Source of the DNA: Shinella lacus
GTDB lineage: Bacteria; Pseudomonadota; Alphaproteobacteria; Rhizobiales; Rhizobiaceae
Assembly: GCF_010994755.1 (NCBI RefSeq)
Contig: NZ_WHSB02000002.1
Location: forward strand, 558,001 to 622,000
DNA length: 64,000 bases
Reading direction: 5' to 3'
The notes beneath the pieces were generated by a model that saw only the letters and a list, made by a program, of their open reading frames with translations, had not been told where the DNA came from and did no database searches. Every line of letters begins with the position of its first letter. The stretch's first letter is position 1. Below, piece by piece: positions 28,526 through 35,768 of this stretch. The position numbers and the translations under genes were made by a program.

Positions 28526-29103
28526 CAGTGCGCCCTGTTGCCGGGAACCGGCATGTCCGGGTGGATTTCCGCGGCCATCAGGCCCTTTTCGCCATCGCCG
28601 AAGCGCACGAGCACGACCTGGCCCGGGCGAAGCTCGGTGAGGCCGAAGCGACGCAGCGTCTCCATATGGATGAAGATATCCTCGGTGCCTTCGCCGCGCG
28701 TCAGGAAGCCAAAACCCTTGGTGCGGTTGAACCACTTGACCAGCACGCGCTCCAGCCCGCTCGACGGCGTGACCTGAACGTGAGTCTTCACCGGCGGCAT
28801 CTGCGAGGGATGCACGGCCGTCGACTGGTCCATGGAAAGAATGCGGAAAGCCTGGTAGCCGCGGTCGCGCTTCTGGATCAGCGCGACGACGCGCGTTCCT
28901 TCCAGAACCGTCTGGTAGCCATCGCGCCGGAGGCAGGTGACGTGCAGCAGGACATCCTGCATGCCGTTGTCCGGCACGATGAAGCCGAAGCCCTTGGCGA
29001 CGTCGAACCATTTGATGATGCCGGTGATCTCGATCAGATCGACGGCGTCATTGCTCTGGTCATCACGGGTCGTGATTTCCTTTGAAGACACCCTGTCCAC
29101 CAT
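28525..29103 (-). CDS. Cold-shock protein with two cold-shock domains
   Basis: 192 aa with two CSDs instead of the single ~70-aa domain of CspA. Domain 1 (about 26-92): GIIKWFDVAKGFGFIVPDNG, RNP1 KGFGFI, with RNP2 as DVLLHV. Domain 2 (about 119-185): VLVKWFNRTKGFGFLTRGEG, with RNP2 as DIFIHM. The linker is about 27 residues. Nucleic-acid-binding aromatics are kept in both RNP1 motifs; RNP2 of domain 1 departs from the VFVH consensus. Single-stranded RNA/DNA binding is expected. Precedes and overlaps the DUF192 gene. Confidence 0.9.
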   Translation of the reverse strand: MVDRVSSKEITTRDDQSNDAVDLIEITGIIKWFDVAKGFGFIVPDNGMQDVLLHVTCLRRDGYQTVLEGTRVVALIQKRDRGYQAFRILSMDQSTAVHPSQMPPVKTHVQVTPSSGLERVLVKWFNRTKGFGFLTRGEGTEDIFIHMETLRRFGLTELRPGQVVLVRFGDGEKGLMAAEIHPDMPVPGNRAH

Positions 29104-29299
29104 GACCTGCCAGCCCCTCGTTTACGCGTCACATGAGTTTACGGTTAACTGATTCTTGATAACCAGAATAACATTGTCCCGATGCGAATGCGCAAGCCCC
29201 TTTGAAAGTTTTGCCGGCCCTATTGGTAGGCTGCAAGGCTTGCCTGAGGCTGACAAAACCCTACTCTTTCGGACGACCCCACATTCAGAGGATTTTCCA

Positions 29300-29740
29300 A
29301 TGCGTTATCTCCACACGATGGTCCGCGTCAAAGACGTCGACCAGTCCCTCAACTTCTACTCGACGCTGTTCGGCCTCAAGGAAGTGCGCCGCTATGAGAA
29401 CGAAAAGGGCCGCTTCACGCTGATCTTCCTGGCGGCCTCCGAGGATGTCGACGCCGCGCGCGAAAATGCGGCGCCGTGCCTGGAGCTCACCTACAACTGG
29501 GACACCGAGGACTATGCCGGCGGGCGCAATTTCGGCCACCTCGCCTATGAGGTCGACGATATCTATGCGCTCTGCCAGAAGCTGATGGACAACGGCATCA
29601 CCATCAACCGTCCGCCGCGCGACGGCCACATGGCCTTCGTACGCTCGCCGGACGGCATTTCCATCGAGATCCTGCAGAAGGGCGAAAACCTGGCGCCCGC
29701 CGAGCCTTGGGCGTCGATGGGCAATACCCGCGTCTGGTAA
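29300..29740 (+). CDS. gloA: Lactoylglutathione lyase (glyoxalase I)
   Basis: Converts the methylglyoxal-glutathione hemithioacetal to S-lactoylglutathione. 146 aa, two VOC repeats: RYLHTMVRVKDVDQSLNFYS (metal His in the first strand) and GFGHLAYEV-like NFGHLAYEVDDIYALCQKL. Metal ligands His6 (LHTM), the Glu in LELTYN, the His in GHLAYEV and the Glu in SIEILQ fit the Ni-type bacterial enzyme. The open frame extends 48 codons upstream without family similarity; ATG 29300 is used. Confidence 0.94.
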   Translation: MRYLHTMVRVKDVDQSLNFYSTLFGLKEVRRYENEKGRFTLIFLAASEDVDAARENAAPCLELTYNWDTEDYAGGRNFGHLAYEVDDIYALCQKLMDNGITINRPPRDGHMAFVRSPDGISIEILQKGENLAPAEPWASMGNTRVW

Positions 29741-30082
29741 GTTCGGACCCGGCAAGTCCTGCGGGACGCAAGCTCCGGGCAAAGCTTGCGTCCTATAGCT
29801 TTGTCACAAGACCATCGTTTCGCCGTATTTGGCCGGGATTTCTTGCCTTCCGGTCGATCGCCAGCGAGAGGGGCGCCTTGGCCGATTCCGGCCGGTTTGC
29901 TTCCCGTATTGCGTTATCGGCTCCACACGCTTCGGCCTTTACACTTTTGGCCGAAACGGTAACATCGCGGCAACCGCAGCCTGGCCCTTCGGCTTTTCTC
30001 GCTTGCGGTTGCGACTGTTTGAAGAAATGGCCCGATCGGCGGCAAGACCGAGGGCGCGAACGTCGAAAGCGGGGGAAAGCCT
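29741..30082. other. Gap of 342 bases between gloA and the YcbK-like gene
   Basis: No gene is seen. The first 55 bases hold the gloA 3' hairpin. The rest has several GGCCG/CGGCC words (29874-29904, GCCTTGGCCGATTCCGGCC) and a repeated TTTTGGCCGAA/TTCGGC pattern that can pair locally, but no tRNA-like or recognisable RNA fold. A promoter for the following lipoprotein gene is expected; none could be pinned down. Confidence 0.35.
29764..29793 (+). terminator. Hairpin after gloA
   Basis: Eleven-bp stem GGACGCAAGCT with AGCTTGCGTCC, 8-base loop, 23 bases after the gloA stop. The following TATAGCTTT is a poor U-run, so termination may be partial. Confidence 0.6.
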
Positions 30083-31417
30083 TTGCAGGACATGCAGGGA
30101 AAGTGGCCAGGCCTGAAGGCGCTGCGGTATGGATTGCTGCTGGCCGTGTCGGTCGCCACGCTCTCGGGCTGCGTTTCCGCAGTCTCCACCGATATGCGCG
30201 CGGAAAACAAGGCCGTGCAGGAAAATGAAGAAACGGTCGCCGAGGGCAGCACCGACGACACCACCACGCCGGTGGTGACGGCCGATGCCGCTCAAGGCAC
30301 GGCGAAGGATCCATCAATAACGGCCGATGCCGGAGCGACGGCGGGTGGGCAGGTCGCCGGCGAAGAGGCCGGGCGCGACATGGCGGGCCTCGTCATGCAG
30401 CAGACCACGCTGAATGCCGGCCAGTCGAGCATCTATGCGAATGGCGGCCAGACCAGCACCGCCTATGCGACGCAGACGTCGGGCACGAATGCCTCCGTCA
30501 AGAGCCTCTATGCCGGTTCCGGCGAGGCGCAGGGCACGGACCAGTCCGGCCGGTTGCCCGTCGAGGACATGCCGCACGTCGAATCGACCGGGCAGCAGCC
30601 GCTCGAAACGCTCGGTGACGAACAGGCCGAAGTGGTGCTGCCGGAGAACGTGCCGATCCCGAAGACCGCGCGCACGGCGCTCGTCGCGGAGGCAGCGACC
30701 GGCAATGCCGCCGATCTTGCGCTTACGACACCCGCGGAAGACAGCGTGACGCTGCCGGAAACGACGGCTCAGGCCGGTCTTGCCGAGACGCAGACGAAGA
30801 AGGACCAGCCGCGCAAGACGGTGACGCTCGCCTCGCTTTTCGCCAGCAAGCGCGAAGCGAAAGACCAGTTCGACGGCGATCGTTTTGCCGAGCAGCCGCG
30901 CCGCGTCCTCAACCGCGAGAGCGCAAATGCGACGCGCAAGGCGTCGCTCGGCACGCTTCCCGGCGTTTCGACCGCCAATGCGCTGTTTTCGACCGATCAT
31001 TCGGAATCCGAAGAGGTCGAGGACGACGCGCCGCAGTTCAAGGAAGTGGCTTCGCTTGCCGGCCTTGCGCGGCTCGCGCCGAATGGGCTGTGGCTGCAGA
31101 CCGAAAAGGTGAAGACCGGCTGTTTCAAGCCGGAATTGCTGCAGGTGCTGAAGACGATCGAGACGCATTATGACAAGCCGATCATCGTCACCTCGGGCCT
31201 GCGCGACCTGAAACGCAACCGCGCAAAACAATCGCTGCATACGCGTTGCGAGGCCGCCGATATCCAGATCGCGGGCGTCACCAAATGGGAGCTTGCGGAA
31301 TATCTGCGCAGCATGCCCGGCCGCGGCGGCGTGGGCACCTATTGCCACACCGAATCCGTGCATATCGACGTCGGCCCGGAACGCGACTGGAACTGGCGCT
31401 GCCGCCGGCGCAAATAG
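30083..31417 (+). CDS. Lipoprotein with C-terminal M15-type peptidase domain (YcbK/DUF882-like)
   Basis: 444 aa. N-terminal lipoprotein signal (ALRYGLLLAVSVATLSGCVS, lipobox LSGC), then about 280 residues of low-complexity Thr/Ala/Glu-rich sequence, probably disordered and periplasmic. The C-terminal ~110 residues are a peptidase M15A domain with zinc ligands in SLHTRCEAADIQI (His, Asp) and ESVHIDVG (His); FKPELLQVLKTIETHYDKPI and VTSGLRD support it. M15A members cut peptidoglycan cross-links. Start is either TTG 30083 (GGGGGAAAG upstream) or ATG 30092. A terminator follows at 31464. Confidence 0.85.
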   Translation: MQDMQGKWPGLKALRYGLLLAVSVATLSGCVSAVSTDMRAENKAVQENEETVAEGSTDDTTTPVVTADAAQGTAKDPSITADAGATAGGQVAGEEAGRDMAGLVMQQTTLNAGQSSIYANGGQTSTAYATQTSGTNASVKSLYAGSGEAQGTDQSGRLPVEDMPHVESTGQQPLETLGDEQAEVVLPENVPIPKTARTALVAEAATGNAADLALTTPAEDSVTLPETTAQAGLAETQTKKDQPRKTVTLASLFASKREAKDQFDGDRFAEQPRRVLNRESANATRKASLGTLPGVSTANALFSTDHSESEEVEDDAPQFKEVASLAGLARLAPNGLWLQTEKVKTGCFKPELLQVLKTIETHYDKPIIVTSGLRDLKRNRAKQSLHTRCEAADIQIAGVTKWELAEYLRSMPGRGGVGTYCHTESVHIDVGPERDWNWRCRRRK

Positions 31418-31463
31418 GCTTTCGGCCTAAGCGTCTGTAATTGGTGCGCTTTCGCGCATCCGA

Positions 31464-31493
31464 AGCCGCCCTCCCGGCGGCTTTTCATTTTTT
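31464..31493 (+). terminator. Rho-independent terminator of the YcbK-like gene
   Basis: Stem AGCCGCC with GGCGGCT, 5-base loop, followed by TTTCATTTTTTT. About 47 bases after the stop codon. Confidence 0.88.
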
Positions 31494-31557
31494 TGTCACA
31501 ACGGCTTTTTCCCGCTTGCGGAAGCCAAAGCGCCCTTCTATAAGACGCCCACCGCAC

Positions 31558-31632
31558 GCGCCCTTCGTCTATCGGTTAGGACGTCAGATTTTCATTCTGA
31601 AAAGAGGGGTTCGACTCCCCTAGGGCGTGCCA
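31558..31632 (+). tRNA. tRNA-Glu (anticodon UUC), copy 1
   Basis: 75 nt with encoded CCA. Acceptor GCGCCCT with AGGGCGT (first pair G-U), anticodon stem TCAGA/TCTGA around loop TTTTCAT (anticodon TTC), T-stem AGGGG/CCCCT. Identical to copies 2 and 3, and the 15 bases before it (AAGACGCCCACCGCAC) are also shared. Confidence 0.97.
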
Positions 31633-32081
31633 CTTCCCCCACATCACGCATTAATGACCGCCCGAAGCTTTTCGTGCTCGCCTTGGCGTGGAACGACACA
31701 TGTTAAGGATCGTTTAGGATTTACGGCTGCGATCTTACGCGGTCGGGAGAGAGGCCCCGTCGAGTATGGCCCAGCGCTCCGGGGTCTCGATCCGCTCAGT
31801 CGCACCGCTCGTCCGGCCCAGCATGCCGGACGAGCGGCTGCGTGTTGCCGACAACGGCAACGGAGCTGAGCCAACGGGCACCGCCGGGAGGGTCAACGGC
31901 GGCAACCTCAGGACCTTCAGCAAGGATTATATGGGAAGGCTCCCGCGAAATTGCCAGTCGTCAATTCGACGACGGCGCCCTACCCCGTGGGTTCCGGTTT
32001 CCACCGATGAAAAAGTTGCGATTTTCGCGATTTTCCGTCTTGCGCATCCGGCCGGTCCTGATTAGAAGACGCCCACCGCAC
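31633..32081. other. 449-base spacer between tRNA-Glu copies 1 and 2
   Basis: No convincing protein gene; the few open frames are short and lack ribosome-binding sites. The striking content is the palindrome cluster at 31751-31902 described separately. The last 17 bases (AAGACGCCCACCGCAC region) repeat the leader of copies 1 and 3. Confidence 0.5.
31751..31902. repeat. Nested palindrome cluster between tRNA-Glu genes (possible structured RNA or mosaic repeat)
   Basis: Five stems in 152 bases. (A) GAGGCCCCG 31751-31759 with CGGGGTCTC 31780-31788. (B) 13-bp CCGCTCGTCCGGC 31805-31817 with GCCGGACGAGCGG 31825-31837. (C) GTTGCCG 31844-31850 with CGGCAAC 31855-31861, loop ACAA. (D) GCTCAG 31794-31799 with CTGAGC 31866-31871, enclosing B and C. 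(E) CCGCCG 31881-31886 with CGGCGG 31897-31902. D with B and C makes a three-way junction. I do not recognise it as a known RNA; rhizobial mosaic elements (RIME-type) are the main alternative. Confidence 0.5.
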
Positions 32082-32156
32082 GCGCCCTTCGTCTATCGGT
32101 TAGGACGTCAGATTTTCATTCTGAAAAGAGGGGTTCGACTCCCCTAGGGCGTGCCA
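32082..32156 (+). tRNA. tRNA-Glu (anticodon UUC), copy 2
   Basis: Identical over all 75 bases to copies 1 and 3. The leader AGAAGACGCCCACCGCAC immediately before it is shared exactly with copy 3, so the duplicated unit is about 93 bases: leader plus tRNA. Confidence 0.97.
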
Positions 32157-32284
32157 CTTCCCCTCCCCGAATACAGTCTCGGCCTCTCCGGACCGGCTCA
32201 TCAATCGAGCGGGAAAAAAGAGAAAAATCCTGCCTTTAGGGCTTGCGCAAATCGGCAGGCCCGACTAGAAGACGCCCACCGCAC

Positions 32285-32359
32285 GCGCCCTTCGTCTATC
32301 GGTTAGGACGTCAGATTTTCATTCTGAAAAGAGGGGTTCGACTCCCCTAGGGCGTGCCA
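32285..32359 (+). tRNA. tRNA-Glu (anticodon UUC), copy 3
   Basis: Identical to copies 1 and 2. The spacer from copy 2 (32157-32284, 128 bases) is unrelated to the first spacer apart from the leader, and holds no gene. recJ converges from the other strand 35 bases later. Confidence 0.97.
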
Positions 32360-32393
32360 CCTCCCCCGTCGATTTCTCCACAAAATACGTCCG

Positions 32394-34196
32394 TCAGAAC
32401 GCCTTTGCCGCGTCCAGCACGCGGAACTGCATGCGCCGGCTGCCCTGCCAGCTATCGGCCGAAAGCGTGCCGGCGAGATGCACCGCCTGGCCGCGCTCCT
32501 TCATCAGGAACATGCCGAGATCGGCTTCCGCCGCGCGAAACGCCATGGCGTCGATGCGCCCGCCATCGGGACCTTCAAGGGCGATGCGCAGGTGGTTGAC
32601 GCCGACGGGGCGCACATCGCGGACACGATGCGCCGGCAGCGCGAAGATCGGCTGCGGATGGCCGGAGCCGTAGGGGCCGGCCTGTTCGAGCTGGTCGGCG
32701 AGCGCCAGGGTGGCGCCGCTGGCGCTCATCGCGCCGTCGATCTTCAGCGCCTCGGCCGCGACCAGGTCGCGCACGGTGCGCTCGGCGCGTTCCTGGAAGA
32801 AGGTGCGCAGGCGGCCGAGATTGGCCCGCTCCACTGTCAGGCCGGCCGCCATGGCGTGGCCGCCGCCCTTGACCAGGATGCCCTCGTCCACTGCGGCGCG
32901 CACCATGCGTCCGAGATCGAAGCCGCTGATCGAGCGGCCGGAGCCGGTGCCCTTACCGGAAGGATCGAAGGCGATGGCGAAGGCGGGGCGGCGGAAGCGG
33001 TCCTTCAGCCGCGAGGCAAGCAGGCCGACGACGCCCGGATGCCAGCCCTCGCGGGCCGTCAGGATCACCGAGGCGCTTTCGCCGGTGCCGTACTCCGCCT
33101 GCGCCTCGGCTTCCGCCTCGGCGAGCATGGCAGCCTCCATGGCCTGGCGCTCGCGGTTCAGCTCGTCGAGCTGCTTGGCGATGCGCTCGGCCTCGCCCGG
33201 CTCATCGATGGTCAGCAGGCGGCTGCCGAGCGCGGCATCGCCGATGCGCCCGCCGGCATTGATGCGCGGGCCGACGAGGAAGCCGAGATGGTAGGGCGTC
33301 ACCGGCCCGCCGATGCCCGCCTGCTTCAGGAGCGCCGTCAGGCCGGCATTGCCGAGATGGCGCGCGGCGACGAGCCCCTTCACCACATAGGCGCGGTTGA
33401 GCCCCTTCAGCGGAACGACGTCGCAGACCGTGGAGAGCGCCACGAGATCGAGCATGGAGAGGAGATCGAAGCCGGCGGCACGCGTATCGCCCCGCGCGCG
33501 CAAAACGCGCTGCAAGGCCACCAGCACGAGGAAGACGACGCCGGCGGCGGACAGGTGCCCCTGCCCCGACAGATCGTCTTCGCGGTTGGGATTGACCAGG
33601 GCATGGGCCGGCGGCAGATCCTCGCCGACCTGATGGTGGTCGATCACCACGACATCGATGCCGCGATCGCGCGCGACCGCCAGCGATTCGTGGCTGGTCG
33701 AGCCGCAATCGACGGTGACGATCAGCTGCGCGCCGCGCTCGATGAGCTGGGCGATGGCGTTCGGATTCGGGCCGTAGCCCTCGAAAATGCGGTCGGGAAT
33801 ATAGATTTCCGCCTGCACGCCGAAATGCACGAGGAAACGGTAGAGCAGTGCCGAGGAGGACGCGCCGTCGACGTCGTAATCGCCGAAGATCGCCACGCGC
33901 TCGCCGCGCTCCACGGCGCGCGCCAGCCGCTCCGTCGCCGCCTCGCAGTCCATCAGGCTGTGGGGTTCGGGCATCAGGCGGCGCAGCGTCGGGTCTAGGA
34001 ATTCGAGCGCGGTCTCGAAGGGCACGCCGCGGCCGGCCAGCACGCGCGAGATCAGGTCCGGCAGGCCATGCGTCTGGCTCATCGCCAGCGCGCGGTTTTC
34101 CCCCGCCTGGTCGAGCCGCGCCACCCAGCGCTGGCCCGTCGCCGAGCGCTCGACGCCGAGAAAGGCGCGGCTGACGGGATCTGCGTTTTCCAGCAT
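32394..34196 (-). CDS. recJ: Single-stranded-DNA-specific exonuclease RecJ
   Basis: 5'-3' ssDNA exonuclease of recombination and mismatch repair. 600 aa. DHH phosphoesterase motifs: AIFGDYDVDGASSSALLYR (motif I), IVTVDCGST (II), VVIDHHQVGEDLPPAHALVN (III, with the DHH), then SAAGVVFLVL; the DHHA1 part carries GGHAMAAGLTVE near residue 490 and an OB-like C-terminus. I use ATG 34196 (MLENADPVSRAFLGVERSAT); the open frame continues 49 codons upstream through the palindromic repeat at 34250 and is not family-like. A similar order, hom upstream and recJ downstream, is common in rhizobia. Confidence 0.95.
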   Translation of the reverse strand: MLENADPVSRAFLGVERSATGQRWVARLDQAGENRALAMSQTHGLPDLISRVLAGRGVPFETALEFLDPTLRRLMPEPHSLMDCEAATERLARAVERGERVAIFGDYDVDGASSSALLYRFLVHFGVQAEIYIPDRIFEGYGPNPNAIAQLIERGAQLIVTVDCGSTSHESLAVARDRGIDVVVIDHHQVGEDLPPAHALVNPNREDDLSGQGHLSAAGVVFLVLVALQRVLRARGDTRAAGFDLLSMLDLVALSTVCDVVPLKGLNRAYVVKGLVAARHLGNAGLTALLKQAGIGGPVTPYHLGFLVGPRINAGGRIGDAALGSRLLTIDEPGEAERIAKQLDELNRERQAMEAAMLAEAEAEAQAEYGTGESASVILTAREGWHPGVVGLLASRLKDRFRRPAFAIAFDPSGKGTGSGRSISGFDLGRMVRAAVDEGILVKGGGHAMAAGLTVERANLGRLRTFFQERAERTVRDLVAAEALKIDGAMSASGATLALADQLEQAGPYGSGHPQPIFALPAHRVRDVRPVGVNHLRIALEGPDGGRIDAMAFRAAEADLGMFLMKERGQAVHLAGTLSADSWQGSRRMQFRVLDAAKAF

Positions 34197-34249
34197 GCTA
34201 ATGGCCGCTCCCGTCTCTCCAGACTGCTCAAAATCCCCAAACCTCTCTT

Positions 34250-34330
34250 TCGTCATGCTCGGGCTTGACCCGAGCATCCACAAACCGTTGAGAAGAATGG
34301 ATCCTCGGCTCAAGGCCGAGGATGACGGCA
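34250..34330. repeat. Dyad intergenic repeat between hom and recJ
   Basis: Two adjacent perfect palindromes: ATGCTCGGG-CTTGA-CCCGAGCAT (34254-34278) and ATCCTCGGC-TCAAG-GCCGAGGAT (34301-34323), bracketed by CGTCATGC and GATGACGGC. Their halves resemble each other in inverted orientation, so the whole element is a large imperfect palindrome. This CGTCATGCTCGGG...GAGGATGACG pattern is a widespread short intergenic repeat in Rhizobiales genomes. Confidence 0.75.
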
Positions 34331-34388
34331 GTGGGTGAGGCAAGTTTTGTCAGCAACCTGATACCACGCCGCGCCGGAGAAGCGAAAA

Positions 34389-35711
34389 TCAGGCCGTCTT
34401 CGGCCGCTCGATGCGGATGACCTGCGGTTCGCCGACGAGATAGCCCTCGCCCTTGATGGAGGCGACCGCCTTGCGGACCGAATCTTCCATCGTCGCATGG
34501 GTGACGAGGATGATGGTCTTGGGATCGGTCGATTCGGTCGTGGACTGCGCGCGCTGGACGATCGATTCGAGCGAGATGCCGTTTGCCGCCATGTGCTTGG
34601 CGATGCTGGCGAAAACGCCGGTCCGGTCTTCCACCGAGAGGCGGATGAAGTAGCCGCCGTGGTGCTTGCGGATCTGCGCGCGCTTGTAAGGCGCAAGGGA
34701 CGCGGCCGGGCGGCCGAGCGCCGGCACGGTCTGCGCGCCGGGGCGGCTTTTCGCGATGTCGGCAATGTCGCCGAGCACGGCGGATGCCGTGGCGTTGCCG
34801 CCCGCGCCGGGGCCGACCATCAACAGCTCGCCGAGAATGTCCGATTCGATCGCCACGGCGTTCGTCACGCCATCGACCTGCGCGATGACCGAATCAAGCG
34901 GCACCATGGTCGGGTGCACGCGCTGTTCGACACCGGTATCGGTCTTCTGGGCCACGCCGAGCAGCTTGATGCGGTAGCCGAGGTCGGCGGCGGCGCGGAT
35001 GTCGTCGATCGAGATGTTGGTGATGCCTTCGAGATAGATGTCGTCGGCCGAGATCTTCGTGCCGAAGGCGAGCGTCGTCAGGATCGACAGCTTGTGCGCC
35101 GTGTCGTTCCCCTCGATGTCGAAGGCAGGATCCGCTTCCGCATAACCCAGGCGCTGGGCTTCCTTCAGGCAGGCCTCGAAGGACAGGCCTTCCTTCTCCA
35201 TCTTGGTGAGGATGTAGTTGCAGGTGCCGTTCATGATGCCGTAGACGCGGGAAATCGTGTTGCCGGTCAAGGACTCACGCAACGCCTTGATGACCGGGAT
35301 GCCGCCGGCGACAGCCGCCTCGTAATTGAGGATGCAGCCGTTTTTCTCGGCGATGCCGGCAAGCTCGACGCCGTGCGCGGCAAGCAGCGCCTTGTTGGCC
35401 GTCACCACATGCACGCCACGCGACAGCGCCGCCTTGACTGCTGAATAGGCCGGATCGCCCGCCCCGCCCATCAGCTCGACGAAAACGTCGATCTTCGCTT
35501 CGCGGGCGAGCGCGACGGAATCGTCGAACCATTCGATGGCGGAAAGATCGACGCCGCGATCGCGGCCCTTGGTGCGCGCGGTGACGGCGATAATCTCGAT
35601 CGGCCGGCCGCACGTCGTCGTGAGCATGTCCCTGCGTTCGACGAGAATCTTCGCGAGCGAAGCACCAACGGTGCCCAAGCCCGCAATGCCGATCTTCAGG
35701 GCATCAGCCAT
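34389..35711 (-). CDS. hom: Homoserine dehydrogenase
   Basis: NAD(P)H-dependent reduction of aspartate semialdehyde to homoserine, on the way to Thr and Met. 440 aa. N-terminal Rossmann motif IGIAGLGTVGASLAKIL, catalytic-domain signature (GGIPVIKALRESLTGN, then GIMNGTCNYILTKM, AQRLGYAEADPAFDIEGND) and a C-terminal ACT domain (about 352-430: YFIRLSVEDRTGVFASIAKH) expected to sense threonine. Two start codons lie two codons apart; ATG 35711 has AGGA at 8 bases, better than ATG 35717 at 2 bases. A terminator separates it from the upstream aminotransferase gene. Confidence 0.96.
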   Translation of the reverse strand: MADALKIGIAGLGTVGASLAKILVERRDMLTTTCGRPIEIIAVTARTKGRDRGVDLSAIEWFDDSVALAREAKIDVFVELMGGAGDPAYSAVKAALSRGVHVVTANKALLAAHGVELAGIAEKNGCILNYEAAVAGGIPVIKALRESLTGNTISRVYGIMNGTCNYILTKMEKEGLSFEACLKEAQRLGYAEADPAFDIEGNDTAHKLSILTTLAFGTKISADDIYLEGITNISIDDIRAAADLGYRIKLLGVAQKTDTGVEQRVHPTMVPLDSVIAQVDGVTNAVAIESDILGELLMVGPGAGGNATASAVLGDIADIAKSRPGAQTVPALGRPAASLAPYKRAQIRKHHGGYFIRLSVEDRTGVFASIAKHMAANGISLESIVQRAQSTTESTDPKTIILVTHATMEDSVRKAVASIKGEGYLVGEPQVIRIERPKTA

Positions 35712-35732
35712 GGTCATGTCCTAACGTTTTGG

Positions 35733-35760
35733 AAAAAGCCCTCCGCCTGGCGCGGAGGGC
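35733..35760 (-). terminator. Rho-independent terminator after the aminotransferase gene
   Basis: Nine-bp stem GCCCTCCGC with GCGGAGGGC, 5-base loop, followed on the minus strand by TTTTTCC. It starts 9 bases after the aminotransferase stop and ends about 20 bases before the hom start, so hom needs its own promoter or readthrough. Confidence 0.9.
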
Positions 35761-35768
35761 GGATGGTG

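Noticed and set aside
31766-32065. 99-codon plus-strand frame across the palindrome cluster between tRNA-Glu copies
   Set aside because: Runs through the inverted repeats, lacks a ribosome-binding site and has no family resemblance.
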